DNA of 64,000 bases from Microbulbifer elongatus (lineage in GTDB: Bacteria; Pseudomonadota; Gammaproteobacteria; Pseudomonadales; Cellvibrionaceae), in the NCBI RefSeq assembly GCF_020524885.1, contig NZ_JAIVKJ010000002.1, positions 248,001-312,000 of the forward strand, given 5' to 3'. Below the pieces are notes generated by a model. The model saw only the letters and a program-made list of their open reading frames with translations, was not told the DNA's origin and made no database searches. Position numbers and translations under genes: made by a program. Each line of letters starts with the position of its first letter. Positions within the stretch are counted from its first letter, which is position 1. Positions 36,980 to 49,416 of this stretch are shown piece after piece.

Positions 36980-37020
36980 GCCGGGCCTTAAGGAATCTGA
37001 ATCAACGATAGAGGTGCAAT

Positions 37021-37740
37021 ATGCAGCGACCCAGCGGCCGCAAACCGGAACAACTGCGCGATGTGCGCATTACCCGCCAATACACGCGCCACGCGGAGGG
37101 CTCTGTCCTGGTGGAGTTCGGCGACACCAAGGTGCTGTGTAATGCCTCGGTGGCGGCGGAAGTGCCGCGTTTCCTGCGGGGCCAGGGCAGCGGCTGGATC
37201 ACTGCGGAGTACGGTATGCTGCCCCGCTCCACTGGCTCCCGTATGGGACGCGAGGCGGCGCGAGGCAAGCAAGGCGGGCGTACAGTGGAAATCCAGCGTC
37301 TTATAGGTCGCTCCCTGCGCGCAGCGGTAGACCTCAAGGCGTTGGGTGAGAACCAGATTACCCTCGACTGCGACGTGATCCAGGCAGACGGCGGCACGCG
37401 TACCGCCTCTATCACCGGTGCTTGTGTTGCACTGGTGGACGCAATCCGTTTCATGCAGCGGGAGAAAATGATTACCACCGATCCGCTGATCAATATGGTG
37501 GCGGCGATCTCCGTGGGTATATATGAAGGTGAGGCGGTACTGGACCTGGATTATCCGGAGGACTCCAATGCCGATACCGATATGAATCTGGTGATGGCAG
37601 AAGACGGCGGCATGATCGAGGTGCAGGGTACCGCGGAAGGCGTGCCTTTCACCGAGCATCAGTTTGCCGAGATGCTGGCGCTGGGCAAGGCGGGGATCCG
37701 GGAACTGATCGAGCTGCAGAAAAAAGCGCTGGCGGAGTAA
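37021..37740 (+). CDS. rph: Ribonuclease PH
   Basis: 239 residues, phosphate-dependent 3'-5' exoribonuclease that trims tRNA 3' ends. N-terminus [18 protein letters not shown], then the catalytic core with [14 protein letters not shown] and [20 protein letters not shown], and phosphate-site residues in [13 protein letters not shown]. Full length, unlike the frameshifted rph of E. coli K-12. It is divergent from yicC. The local order yicC-rph-crc-pyrE is as in Pseudomonas. Confidence 0.97.
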   Translation: MQRPSGRKPEQLRDVRITRQYTRHAEGSVLVEFGDTKVLCNASVAAEVPRFLRGQGSGWITAEYGMLPRSTGSRMGREAARGKQGGRTVEIQRLIGRSLRAAVDLKALGENQITLDCDVIQADGGTRTASITGACVALVDAIRFMQREKMITTDPLINMVAAISVGIYEGEAVLDLDYPEDSNADTDMNLVMAEDGGMIEVQGTAEGVPFTEHQFAEMLALGKAGIRELIELQKKALAE

Positions 37741-37749
37741 ACCGCCACT

Positions 37750-37778
37750 CGCCGAAGCGAAAGCCTTTCGCTTCGGCG
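37750..37778 (+). terminator. Strong hairpin after rph
   Basis: CGCCGAAGCGAAA-GCC-TTTCGCTTCGGCG, a 13-bp perfect stem 10 bases after the stop. The downstream stretch is pyrimidine-rich (TTCCCTCTGTTTTCC). Confidence 0.75.
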
Positions 37779-37893
37779 GGCGATTCCCTCTGTTTTCCAA
37801 AACAGGCACCAAATACCACAGTAATTGCGCGCGCTGGCAGCATGGCTGCATAAGCTACTCCTCACAACAAAAATGCATGTGAGGAAAACCGGC

Positions 37894-39591
37894 ATGGAAA
37901 TCCGACAGCTGATCAGCGGCCTGATTCTGTTATCAATGTCAGGGCTTGTCGCCGCGCAGGAAGCCGACGTTGGGTCCGAGCCGCAACACAAGCATTACCG
38001 CGAATCCCCCGAGGCCCGCAAGCCCGCGCCTTCAGGTGCCCTGGCGCCGCGTCTGCAAGACCTGGGCAAGCATACATTCCCTGTCAGCTGCGCGTCGAAA
38101 AAGGCGCAGCCGTTTATCAATCAGGGGGTAAACCTCGCGTACGCGTTCAATCACGCCGAGGCTGGCAGGTCTTTCCGTGAAGCCGCACGTCTCGCGCCCA
38201 ACTGCGCCATGACGTATTGGGGGCAGGCACTGGTATTGGGCCCCAATATCAATGCGCCGATGGACCCGGATACGGAACCTCAGGCTTATGAGCTCGCACA
38301 AAAAGCAAAGTCGTTAAGCAAGGGCGCGAGTGCGCGCGAAAAGGCATTGATCGAAGCGCTGACAAAGCGCTATTCGGGGGACTCCGCAGATCGCAAGGCA
38401 CGAGATCAGGAATACGCGCAGGCAATGGCAGAGGTGGCTCAGCAGTTTCCGGATGATCTCGATATCGCGACCCTGTACGCCGAATCCATGATGGATCTGC
38501 GCCCGTGGAATTACTGGATGCGTGATGGCACGCCCTATGAGGGCACTGAGGAAATCGTCGCACTGCTGGAATCGGTGATGACGCGTAACCCAAAACATCC
38601 GGGCGCACTGCATCTGTACATTCACCTGATTGAACCAACAAAAAATCCAGAGCGCGCGGAAAAAGCGGCGGACGCACTCTCCGGCTTGATGCCGGGCGCC
38701 GGGCATATCGTGCATATGCCGGCGCACATCTACCAGCGCGTGGGTCGCTACGCCGACTCGGCAAAAGCCAATGTGCGCGCCATTGCCGCGGATGAAAGTT
38801 ATATCAGCCAGTGCCGTGCGCAGGGTATCTATCCCATGGCGTATTACCCGCACAATATCCACTTCCTTTGGTTTGCGACTACCGCGCAGGGGCGCAGTGC
38901 AGCTGCGATTGAAGCGGCGAACAAGACCGGAGAACAGATTAGTGACGAAGCCCTTGAGCAGATGCCAATGCTGGCGGGCTTCCGTGTCGTGAAATACTGG
39001 GCGCTGGCGCGCTTCGGCAAGTGGGACGAGATACTGGCGCTGCCGAAGCCGGCAAAGGACCTGTTTCTGACCGGCGCCTGGCACTATGTGCGTGGCCTCG
39101 CGTTTATCGGCAAGGGCGATACCGGGGCTGCGGAAAAAGAACTGGCAGCACTGAACAAGATCGCGGTGAACCCGGCGCTGGATTATCCGATGTTTTCCCC
39201 CAATACCGCGGCTGGCATCATCGCCATAGGCCCGGAAGTGCTCGCCGGTGAGCTGGCTGCGGCCAAGGGTGATTACGAAAAGGCGGCGGCGCACCTGGCA
39301 CGGGCCGTGCGACTCGAGGACGGGCTGGTGTATACGGAACCGACAGAATGGCACTATCCACCGAGGTTGGCTCTGGGTGCAGTGTTAATGGATGCGGACC
39401 GTCCCGCCGAGGCAGAGACGGTTTACTGGCAGGTGCTCGACCGCTACCCCAACAGTGGCTGGGCGCTTTTTGGCCTGGCCGAAGCGTTGAAAAAGCAGGA
39501 TAAAACCGACAAGGCGAAATTGATCGAGGCGCGCTTTACCAAGGCCTGGAGGGACGCGGATGTGAAGCTGACTTCCTCGCGTATCCACTAG
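37894..39591 (+). CDS. Exported TPR-repeat protein
   Basis: 565 residues. A signal peptide (MEIRQLISGLILLSMSGLVA-AQEA) precedes a short linker and a row of tetratricopeptide-like repeats (for example NHAEAGRSFREAARLAPNCA and YADSAKANVRAIAADE). HPGALHLYIHLIEPT and HIVHMPAHIYQRVGRY are typical of a bacterial TPR subfamily of unknown function. The start at 37894 has GAGG 9 bases upstream; the longer ORF from 37825 would place extra residues before the signal peptide. Confidence 0.82.
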   Translation: MEIRQLISGLILLSMSGLVAAQEADVGSEPQHKHYRESPEARKPAPSGALAPRLQDLGKHTFPVSCASKKAQPFINQGVNLAYAFNHAEAGRSFREAARLAPNCAMTYWGQALVLGPNINAPMDPDTEPQAYELAQKAKSLSKGASAREKALIEALTKRYSGDSADRKARDQEYAQAMAEVAQQFPDDLDIATLYAESMMDLRPWNYWMRDGTPYEGTEEIVALLESVMTRNPKHPGALHLYIHLIEPTKNPERAEKAADALSGLMPGAGHIVHMPAHIYQRVGRYADSAKANVRAIAADESYISQCRAQGIYPMAYYPHNIHFLWFATTAQGRSAAAIEAANKTGEQISDEALEQMPMLAGFRVVKYWALARFGKWDEILALPKPAKDLFLTGAWHYVRGLAFIGKGDTGAAEKELAALNKIAVNPALDYPMFSPNTAAGIIAIGPEVLAGELAAAKGDYEKAAAHLARAVRLEDGLVYTEPTEWHYPPRLALGAVLMDADRPAEAETVYWQVLDRYPNSGWALFGLAEALKKQDKTDKAKLIEARFTKAWRDADVKLTSSRIH

Positions 39592-39623
39592 CGAAACCTC
39601 GCTGGTTAAGACAACCACAAACT

Positions 39624-39661
39624 AAAAAGGGCGCGCTGAACAGGTCAGTGCGCCCTTTTTT
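39624..39661. terminator. Bidirectional terminator between the TPR gene and crc
   Basis: AAAAAGGGCGC and GCGCCCTTTTTT close a 15-base loop, with A-run and T-run on either side, between two converging genes. Confidence 0.88.
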
Positions 39662-39696
39662 GAAAGCCCGCTGCGTATTCACAGCCAGCCCTGAGG

Positions 39697-40464
39697 TCAG
39701 ACTTCCAGGTCGTAATCCATGATCAATGGCAGGTGGCTGGAGAAGTTGACGTTCTTGTTGATGGCACCGTATTCGATCTTGTTTTTCAGCGTCTGCGACA
39801 CGATCTGCATGTCGGTGCGCCAGCCATCCCCTTTGCCCGGCTCGCCGCTTGGCCACCAGGTAAATTCGTCGGCGTCTTTGACCACGCGGCGGAAGGCGTC
39901 GATATAGCCGATATCGTTGAACAGCTGGTCGAGCCAGCGTTGCTCGTGACGCATGAATCCGGGGGTGTCCTGGTGGTCCTGCCAGTTCTGCACGTCGGCG
40001 CGGCGGTGGGCCATGCCCCAGTTACCGCAGAAAATGAAGTCGCGACGCTTGCGGCTGATCTTTGCCAGGTGCGCCTGCATGTCGTCAAAGAACTGGACCT
40101 TCACCTCCAGAGAGGCTTCATCGGTGGCTACCGGTGCCAGCAGGGAGCCGACGCTGAGGCGCTCAAAGTCTGCCTGCAGGTAGCGGCCGTACATGTCCAC
40201 GCCGTTGGCGAAGCCCATGCCGTAGATGAGCGCCTTGGGCTGGGCACGGGTATAGATGGCAACACCATTCTCGTGGGGTGTGCCAGAATCGAAGAAATAG
40301 CTGTAGTATCCGTCCGGATGGAAGATGGGGTGATCCAGCTCCGGTTCCAGTGAGCGCAGATCCTGCAGGCAGATGATGTCCGCATCCTGATCTGACAGCC
40401 AATCGTAGAGCCCGCGCTGTGCAGCCTGGTGCACTCCATCTACGGACAAACTCACTATTCGCAT
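39697..40464 (-). CDS. crc: Catabolite repression control protein Crc
   Basis: 255 residues of the exonuclease III/EEP fold, similar throughout to Pseudomonas Crc: MRIVSLSVDGVHQAAQRG, ADIICLQDLRS, YGRYLQADFERLS, DEFTWWPSGE, HLPLIMDYD. Several catalytic residues of true ExoIII enzymes are changed: the GDxN loop reads CGNWGMAH and the terminal SDH reads SSH, as expected for the non-nuclease Crc, which works with Hfq to block translation of catabolic mRNAs. Its position between rph and pyrE is the Pseudomonas arrangement and supports the name. It is divergent from pyrE. Confidence 0.88.
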   Translation of the reverse strand: MRIVSLSVDGVHQAAQRGLYDWLSDQDADIICLQDLRSLEPELDHPIFHPDGYYSYFFDSGTPHENGVAIYTRAQPKALIYGMGFANGVDMYGRYLQADFERLSVGSLLAPVATDEASLEVKVQFFDDMQAHLAKISRKRRDFIFCGNWGMAHRRADVQNWQDHQDTPGFMRHEQRWLDQLFNDIGYIDAFRRVVKDADEFTWWPSGEPGKGDGWRTDMQIVSQTLKNKIEYGAINKNVNFSSHLPLIMDYDLEV

Positions 40465-40587
40465 TATTAGCCCCTTACCAGCGGACTGTGTAAAATTGCA
40501 GTCGTTATTCGTCTGAACATTTTTCGATAGCCGCTCCCCGTTCCATGGGGACCTTCCTTCACCTTAGCCAATAGTTATCAAATTGCC

Positions 40588-41244
40588 ATGCAGCAGTACC
40601 AGCGCGACTTTATCCAACTGGCCCTGGAGCACGATGTGCTCTGTTTCGGGGATTTTACGCTGAAATCCGGGCGCCAGAGCCCCTATTTCTTTAATGCCGG
40701 CCGATTCCACAGTGGTGCAGCGCTCGCCGCGCTGGGCAATGCCTATGCGGAAGCGATCATCGCCTCTGGAGTGGAGTTTGATGTCATTTTCGGGCCGGCC
40801 TACAAAGGCATCCCGCTGGGAGCGGTAACCGCAGTGGCATTGGCGCAGAAAGGGGTCGATAAACCCTTCTGTTACAACCGGAAAGAGGCCAAGGACCACG
40901 GCGAGGGCGGAACCTTAGTGGGTGCGCCGCTTAAAGGCAAGGTTTTGATCATCGATGATGTGATTACCGCGGGTACCGCGGTGCGCGAGGTGATGCAGAT
41001 CATCCAGGCCCAGGGCGCCGAGCCTGCCGGCGTGGTGATTGGCCTAAACCGTCAGGAAAAAGCCAACGACGACACTGACCTTTCCGCTATCCAGCTGGTG
41101 GAGCAGGAATACAGCATTCCTGTGATCGGGATTGTGGAACTGGACGATATTATTTCCTATCTTAAGACTGAGGCTGCAAGCGATGAATTGCTGCAGCGGA
41201 TTATCGACTACCGGCAGAAATATGGCGTATCTTCTGAGGGGTAA
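40588..41244 (+). CDS. pyrE: Orotate phosphoribosyltransferase
   Basis: 218 residues. Makes OMP from orotate and PRPP in pyrimidine synthesis. The PRPP-binding motif is [14 protein letters not shown]; other family signatures are [26 protein letters not shown] and the catalytic-loop [12 protein letters not shown]. The length and N-terminus match the gammaproteobacterial enzyme. Confidence 0.97.
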   Translation: MQQYQRDFIQLALEHDVLCFGDFTLKSGRQSPYFFNAGRFHSGAALAALGNAYAEAIIASGVEFDVIFGPAYKGIPLGAVTAVALAQKGVDKPFCYNRKEAKDHGEGGTLVGAPLKGKVLIIDDVITAGTAVREVMQIIQAQGAEPAGVVIGLNRQEKANDDTDLSAIQLVEQEYSIPVIGIVELDDIISYLKTEAASDELLQRIIDYRQKYGVSSEG

Positions 41245-41391
41245 GTAGAGCGATTTACGTAATTGACTCTATGAGGCTAAAAAAGCAAAGCCCATTAGCG
41301 ATAAAGAGCTAGTACAGAGTTGCCGGCGCAGATGGATCAGCGCCATTGGTCGATTATTGAACGCTTATTGAAAATAACTAGAGAGGCAAGC

Positions 41392-41988
41392 GTGAAAACC
41401 GCACTAGCGCTGGCACTGGCTGGCGCCTTTCTGACAATGGATGTCGGAGCTGCAGGATCGGGGTGGGATGGCAAGAAGCTATACCGCTATACCAACGAAC
41501 ACGGCGTGCAGGTGCTGGACGATCTGGTGCCCCCACGTTATGTAGCCGGGGGCTACGAGGTGTTGACGCCTTCCGGGCGACTTCTGGAAGTGGTGGAACC
41601 CGAGCTGACTGGCAAGGAACTGGCCGAGAAGCAGCGCCGCGAGGCGCGCCTGGCCGCCGATCTGCAGTTACTGAAACGCTACAACAGCCTTGCCGACATC
41701 GAATCCGCGCGCAAGCGCAAGCTCGCCATCGTGCAGCAGGATATGGCGATCCTGCGTTCCAATATGGCGTCCCTCAACCGTCAGATCGAAAGCGAAGAAT
41801 CATCAGCGGCACGCACCCAGCGCAATGGCGGCTCTGTGTCTACGGAACAGCTGGCGCGCATCGAGAATCTGCGCAAAGAGGTGGATGTGGTCAATCAGCG
41901 TTTGGCGCTGCGAAAGAAAGAAGCAGTGGCCATCAACAGTGAGTTCGATCAGGCTACCAGCCGCTATCAGGAAATAGCCGGCAAATAA
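41392..41988 (+). CDS. Exported DUF4124-type coiled-coil protein
   Basis: 198 residues from a GTG with GAGAGG in front. A signal peptide (KTALALALAGAFLTMDVGA) is followed by a DUF4124-like motif (LYRYTNEHGVQVLDDLVPPRYV) and then a long coiled coil (ELTGKELAEKQRREARLAAD through ELARIENLRKEV). Probably periplasmic. The related ORF from 41320 has extra residues before the signal peptide. Function unknown; it follows pyrE by about 150 bases. Confidence 0.75.
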   Translation: MKTALALALAGAFLTMDVGAAGSGWDGKKLYRYTNEHGVQVLDDLVPPRYVAGGYEVLTPSGRLLEVVEPELTGKELAEKQRREARLAADLQLLKRYNSLADIESARKRKLAIVQQDMAILRSNMASLNRQIESEESSAARTQRNGGSVSTEQLARIENLRKEVDVVNQRLALRKKEAVAINSEFDQATSRYQEIAGK

Positions 41989-42001
41989 GCCGGCTTTTTT
42001 G
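41976..42001 (+). terminator. Terminator overlapping the stop codon
   Basis: AGCCGGC-AAATAA-GCCGGCT followed by TTTTTT. The TAA stop of the preceding gene is in the loop. Confidence 0.9.
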
Positions 42002-42045
42002 TGTTCGTCCAGGGCGGTTTAGTTCGCCCTGGTCTGTTTCCTTCC

Positions 42046-42660
42046 CTATCCATTCTGCGCAGCCAGCGCACTTTCCCGGAAGAACCCTGCCACCAGAACC
42101 GGCCACTGTTCTGTCCAGTATTCGGTGGGCTTGCGCTTGAAGCCGCTGCGCACGTACTGGACGATGCGCCCCTCGGCGCTGGCCAGCAGCAGGTTGGCGG
42201 CGGCGGTCAGCGGGATGGCTGGGCGCAGCTGTTCGCGCAGTTCTGCCTCTCGCAGTATCTGTTTGAGCTGGGTCTCCAGGCGGTCAAACAACTGCAGGAT
42301 GCGGCCGTGCAGGCGCTCGGTTTCACCCGTCAGGGCGTCTCCGGTAAGCAGGCGGGTGATACCCGGGTTACGCTCGCAAAAGGCGAGCAGCAGATGCAGT
42401 ATCTTCTGGCAGCGGGCGAGTGCGCTGGGCTCGTCCTGCATGATCATCTTGATGCGGCTGAAGATGGTCTCTTCGATAAATTCGATGAGGCCTTCGAACA
42501 TCTTGGATTTGCTGGGGAAGTGGCGGTAGAGCGCGGCTTCCGAGAAGCCTACCTCTTTGGCCAGTGCTGCGGTGGTAATGCGGGCGCCGGGGCTGGCTTC
42601 CAGCATGTGGGCCAGGGCCTGCAGGATCTGCTGGCGTCGATTGATTTTTTCGCTGCTCAT
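42046..42660 (-). CDS. slmA: Nucleoid occlusion factor SlmA (TetR family)
   Basis: 204 residues. A TetR-type helix-turn-helix is at the N-terminus ([34 protein letters not shown]) and the SlmA-typical C-terminus follows ([14 protein letters not shown]). It binds chromosomal sites and blocks FtsZ ring formation over the nucleoid. The start [11 protein letters not shown] at 42660 gives the usual N-terminus. The gene's place near pyrE and coaBC is as in E. coli and Pseudomonas. Confidence 0.92.
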   Translation of the reverse strand: MSSEKINRRQQILQALAHMLEASPGARITTAALAKEVGFSEAALYRHFPSKSKMFEGLIEFIEETIFSRIKMIMQDEPSALARCQKILHLLLAFCERNPGITRLLTGDALTGETERLHGRILQLFDRLETQLKQILREAELREQLRPAIPLTAAANLLLASAEGRIVQYVRSGFKRKPTEYWTEQWPVLVAGFFRESALAAQNG

Positions 42661-42807
42661 GAACTGCCTTTGCCCGGAGTATTCAGCCGGGATCTGATTT
42701 TGTTGTTGTGCCGGTTTTTTGATCGATGCTTGGCTTGGCAGCGCTGGGGTGTCAGAAGCCCGCACTTTTTTTGATAAAAAGTTTAATTCGCTGAAAGCCT
42801 GTAAACC

Positions 42808-42835
42808 GGCGCCAGAATCGTAACGATTCGGCGCC
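42808..42835 (-). terminator. Hairpin after argB
   Basis: GGCGCC-A-GAATCG-TAA-CGATTC-GGCGCC: 12 paired bases with one bulge. It lies 64 bases downstream of argB and upstream of slmA; the T-run on the minus strand is weak. Confidence 0.6.
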
Positions 42836-42898
42836 TTGGCATCAATTGTTAGTGACCGTTAACACCGGTTCTGTGATCGGTGTCACGCGGGTTTGCAA

Positions 42899-46190
<3,292 letters not shown>

Positions 46191-46324
46191 GACTAGCTCA
46201 GTCTCCCAGTCTTTCCAGACCAGCCCCCGGACCGGTTCAGTGTTTTCTGAATCTTTTGTGTTGTTGGGTTTGTTGTTTTTATCTTGTGCTCGCTTGCACT
46301 GCTTAACTCTTTGAGCTTCTCATG

Positions 46325-47539
46325 CTAGGTGTCCGGAAACGCCCGCGCCGCAATCAGTGCCACCAGCTGTGTTGCCAGCTCCGTTTTCAGTGCCGCCGGC
46401 AGCGGTTGCTCTCCATCGCGATCGATCACCACAACCTGATTGCGGTCACTGTTAAAGCCCCCTTCCGGGTCGCTCACGTCGTTGGCCACAATCATGTCGA
46501 GATTTTTGCGCGCGAGCTTGCCTTTCGCGTGCTCGGCAACCTTTTCGGTTTCTGCGGCAAAGCCCACTACAAATGGGCGTTTGCTCGTGCGCCCGGCAAT
46601 GGTGGCGACGATGTCCGGGTTCTTTACCAGGCTCAACACGTCGCTGTCGTTGCCATCTTCTTTCTTTATCTTCTGGTCTGCGACCACCTTCGGGCGGAAA
46701 TCCACCACCGCCGCAGCGGCAATAAACAGGTCGCAGTCATCGGCTGCCTGTTCCGCGGCGGCAAGCATCTCGTCGGTGCTTACCACGTCCACACGGTGGA
46801 CGCCCGCAGGAGTGGCAAGCCTCACTGGCCCAGCAATCAGCGTCACTTCGGCACCGGCGCGCGCAGCGGCGGCGGCAATCGCAAAGCCCATTTTCCCCGA
46901 ACTGTGGTTGCTCAGGTAGCGTACCGGGTCCAGCGCCTCGCGGGTCGGGCCTGCGGTGATGGTGACCTTTTTGCCTTCGAGCATCTGCTCCGGTGCGATG
47001 GCGTCTATCAGCCCTTCGACAATATCCAGCGGCTCGAGCATACGCCCGGGACCCACATCGCCACAGGCCTGGCTGCCGGCGTCAGGGCCCAAAAGGGTAA
47101 CGTTTCGGCTCAGCAGTGTTTGTGTGTTGGCCTGGGTGGCCGGGTGGAGCCACATGGCCTGGTTCATTGCCGGCGCCAGCACCAGGGGTGCTTCGCTGGC
47201 AAGGCAAAGTGTGGAGAGCAGGTCGTCTGCCATGCCCGCCGCAAGTCTCGCCATTACGCTGGCGCTCGCCGGTGCAATCAGGATCGCATCGGCCCATTTG
47301 GCCAGCTCGATATGTCCCATGGCGGCTTCAGCGGCCGGATCCAGCAGATCGGTGTGCACCGGGTTGCCGGAAAGCGCCTGAAAGGTGAGCGGCTTTACGA
47401 ACTCCTGGGCGCCAGCTGTCATCACTACGCGCACGGTGGCGCCACGATCCTGGAGCCTGCGTACCAGGTCGGCGCTTTTGTAGGCGGCAATACCGCCGGA
47501 AACGCCAAGCAGTATCCGTTTGTGGGCCAGAGAGGACAT
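46325..47539 (-). CDS. coaBC: Phosphopantothenoylcysteine decarboxylase/synthetase
   Basis: 404 residues, bifunctional enzyme of coenzyme A synthesis. N-terminal CoaC flavoprotein domain: KRILLGVSGGIAAYKSADL, PAMNQAMWLHP and GPDAGSQACGDVGPGRM (catalytic His and Cys). C-terminal CoaB domain: KVTITAGPTREALDPVRYLSN and NDVSDPEGGFNSDRNQV. I prefer the start at 47539 (MSSLAHKRILL) to 47581. In most relatives dut follows directly; here the next gene downstream is algC, 134 bases on, with no dut. Confidence 0.95.
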   Translation of the reverse strand: MSSLAHKRILLGVSGGIAAYKSADLVRRLQDRGATVRVVMTAGAQEFVKPLTFQALSGNPVHTDLLDPAAEAAMGHIELAKWADAILIAPASASVMARLAAGMADDLLSTLCLASEAPLVLAPAMNQAMWLHPATQANTQTLLSRNVTLLGPDAGSQACGDVGPGRMLEPLDIVEGLIDAIAPEQMLEGKKVTITAGPTREALDPVRYLSNHSSGKMGFAIAAAAARAGAEVTLIAGPVRLATPAGVHRVDVVSTDEMLAAAEQAADDCDLFIAAAAVVDFRPKVVADQKIKKEDGNDSDVLSLVKNPDIVATIAGRTSKRPFVVGFAAETEKVAEHAKGKLARKNLDMIVANDVSDPEGGFNSDRNQVVVIDRDGEQPLPAALKTELATQLVALIAARAFPDT

Positions 47540-47680
47540 ATTCAGTGGTTCCGGAACTCGGGGAGCGCGTAAGATTACCATTTTAGCGCCGTTGGCAATA
47601 TGCCCAATCGGGAGCCCTTACAGGCTTGCAGGGGAAGCGAGCGTTCACTTTGACTGATCAGTTTTACCCAGGGAGGGGAA

Positions 47681-48355
47681 ATGGCCATTCCAGACTGGCC
47701 GGCGCAGGAGCGCCCGCGGGAAAAGTTACTGGTGAAAGGTGCGGCGGCGCTGTCGGATGCGGAGCTACTGGCGATCTTTCTGCGCACCGGGTTGCCGGGG
47801 CTTTCGGCGGTGGATCTTGCGCGCCAGCTGCTGGTGGACTTTGGCGGTCTGCGGCCGCTTCTGGAGGCGGAGCACAAGGCCTTCTGCGCGGGCAAGGGCC
47901 TCGGAGACGCCAAGTTTGTGCAGTTGCAGGCGGTACTGGAAATGAGCCGGCGGCATCTGGCAGAGGATCTGAAGCGCTCGGATGCGCTCACCAGCCCGCA
48001 AGCGGTGCGCGACTATCTATCTTCACAGCTGCGCCACCGTACCCGCGAGGTATTCTGCTGCCTGTTTCTCGACAGTCAGCACCGGGTAATCGCCTACGAG
48101 GAGTTGTTCGAAGGCACCGTGAATGCCGCCAGCGTGTATCCGCGGGAGGTGGTGCAGGCAGCTCTGGCTAAGGGCGCCGCTGCGGTGATCCTCGCCCACA
48201 ATCACCCCTCCGGGGTGAGCGAGCCCAGTCAGGCGGATATCCATATCACCGGGCGTCTCAAGGAGGCCCTGGCACTGGTGGATATTCGGGTGTTGGATCA
48301 TCTTATTGTTGGCGAGGGCGGTGGGTGTTCTTTTGCGGAGCGCGGGCTGCTTTGA
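47681..48355 (+). CDS. radC: RadC family JAMM-domain protein
   Basis: 224 residues. N-terminal helix-hairpin-helix-like UPF0758 part ([19 protein letters not shown]), then a JAB/JAMM metalloprotein domain with [18 protein letters not shown]. The role is not settled in spite of the old DNA-repair name. Divergent from coaBC. It is followed by hairpin element F. Confidence 0.93.
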   Translation: MAIPDWPAQERPREKLLVKGAAALSDAELLAIFLRTGLPGLSAVDLARQLLVDFGGLRPLLEAEHKAFCAGKGLGDAKFVQLQAVLEMSRRHLAEDLKRSDALTSPQAVRDYLSSQLRHRTREVFCCLFLDSQHRVIAYEELFEGTVNAASVYPREVVQAALAKGAAAVILAHNHPSGVSEPSQADIHITGRLKEALALVDIRVLDHLIVGEGGGCSFAERGLL

Positions 48356-48390
48356 GCCCTGAATAGAACTCCGTAGAGGCTGCTGGTGGC

Positions 48391-48502
48391 GGCAGGGCAC
48401 CGGGTGCAGCTTTTCAGGACCACTGTGAATACATCCCTGTACGTTTCGTCGGCAACATCCCTGTTGCCGACGATCCTGAAAAGCTGCACCCGGCACCCTG
48501 CC
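48391..48502 (-). repeat. GGA-loop long-hairpin element, copy F
   Basis: Outer arms 48391-48419 and 48474-48502 pair at 27 of 29 positions. Read on the minus strand, hairpin 1 is GTCGGCAAC-AGGGAT-GTTGCCGAC and hairpin 2 is TACA-GGGA-TGTA within GTACAGGGATGT (48431-48442), a 12/12 match to the CsrA SELEX consensus RUACARGGAUGU. The GGA triplets are at 48458-48460 and 48434-48436 (24 nt apart). It lies between radC and rpmB, antisense to both. Confidence 0.9.
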
Positions 48503-48609
48503 TTCGCTTCAGCGTGTGTGCTTTGTGGCGAGTAATCGGGACCTCATAGTCGGGTTTCCAACCTTCGACCCAAAGTGTCCGACCAGACAGCAAAAAAGCT
48601 GGTTAAAAC

Positions 48610-48638
48610 TTGCCCCACCTAGGGTGTTCTGGTATAAA
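48610..48638 (+). promoter_or_regulatory. Candidate promoter of rpmB-rpmG
   Basis: -35 TTGCCC and -10 TATAAA with a 17-base spacer, 120 bases before rpmB. Spacing and both hexamers fit a sigma-70 promoter. Confidence 0.7.
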
Positions 48639-48758
48639 ACGCCGCTCTTTGCGGCCGGGCCAGATTCTGTACAGATCCCGCGGTCGCGCTGGATACCGAA
48701 TTTTGCATTTGCCCCGCACCTGAGCTGAGGGCACGAGAGTTTTAAAGAGGCCAATCAG

Positions 48759-48995
48759 ATGTCCAAGGTATGTCAGGTAACCGGTAAACGCCCGGTAACC
48801 GGAAACAACGTTTCTCACGCCAAAAACCGCACCAAGCGTCGCTTCGTGCCGAACCTGCAGTCCCACCGTTTCTGGGTGGAAGCAGAGAAGCGCTTCGTTA
48901 AGCTGCGTGTATCTACTAAAGGTATGCGTATTATCGATAAGAAAGGTATCGATACCGTACTGGCAGAGCTGCGCAAGCGCGGCGAGAAAGTTTAA
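48759..48995 (+). CDS. rpmB: 50S ribosomal protein L28
   Basis: 78 residues, [20 protein letters not shown] at the N-terminus, the usual length. Followed by rpmG in one operon. Confidence 0.98.
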   Translation: MSKVCQVTGKRPVTGNNVSHAKNRTKRRFVPNLQSHRFWVEAEKRFVKLRVSTKGMRIIDKKGIDTVLAELRKRGEKV

Positions 48996-49027
48996 TTACT
49001 GCTTAACTGCAGATTGGAGACAGAACA

Positions 49028-49183
49028 ATGCGTGACAAGATTCGCCTGAATTCCAGCGCCGGTACCGGCCACTTCTACACCACTGACAAGAACAAGCGCA
49101 ACATGCCTGAGAAAATGGAGATCAAAAAATACGATCCCGTTGTTCGCAAGCACGTTATGTACAAGGAAGGCAAAATCAAGTAA
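49028..49183 (+). CDS. rpmG: 50S ribosomal protein L33
   Basis: 51 residues ([20 protein letters not shown] ... KIK). This is the cysteine-free form, so it does not bind zinc. It starts 32 bases after rpmB, with GGAGA upstream, and ends in a strong terminator. Confidence 0.98.
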   Translation: MRDKIRLNSSAGTGHFYTTDKNKRNMPEKMEIKKYDPVVRKHVMYKEGKIK

Positions 49184-49205
49184 TTGATTGCCTGACGAGT
49201 TCGCG

Positions 49206-49232
49206 AAAAAGCCCGGTTTTCCGGGCTTTTTT
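49206..49232 (+). terminator. Intrinsic terminator of rpmB-rpmG
   Basis: AAAAAGCCCGG-TTTT-CCGGGCTTTTTT: a perfect stem and T-run. Confidence 0.95.
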
Positions 49233-49265
49233 GTGTCTGGATATTTTTAAAGCCTAAGAATAGAA

Positions 49266-49379
49266 GGCTCTGCTGCCGATGCCCCTTTGCGGGACCGTCT
49301 GCGGCCAGGACGGCCGCAGCCGAGCCCCCATGGATGGGTTTACGGCGTGTCCCGCAAAGGGGCATCGGCAGTGGAGCCG
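49266..49379 (+). repeat. GGA-loop long-hairpin element, copy C
   Basis: Arms 49273-49295 and 49349-49371 pair perfectly over 23 bases; their sequence is unrelated to the arms of A and B, yet the core between them is nearly identical to A and B (hairpin 1 with AGGAC loop; CCCATGGATGGG as hairpin 2). It lacks the GGGGGGCGCCTAGCCC tail of A, B and D. GGA at 49308 and 49332, 24 nt apart. It lies between rpmG and mutM, sense to them. Confidence 0.9.
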
Positions 49380-49416
49380 CCACGGACCCAGCTAGTGGTT
49401 GCCCGGAGCCCAATCG

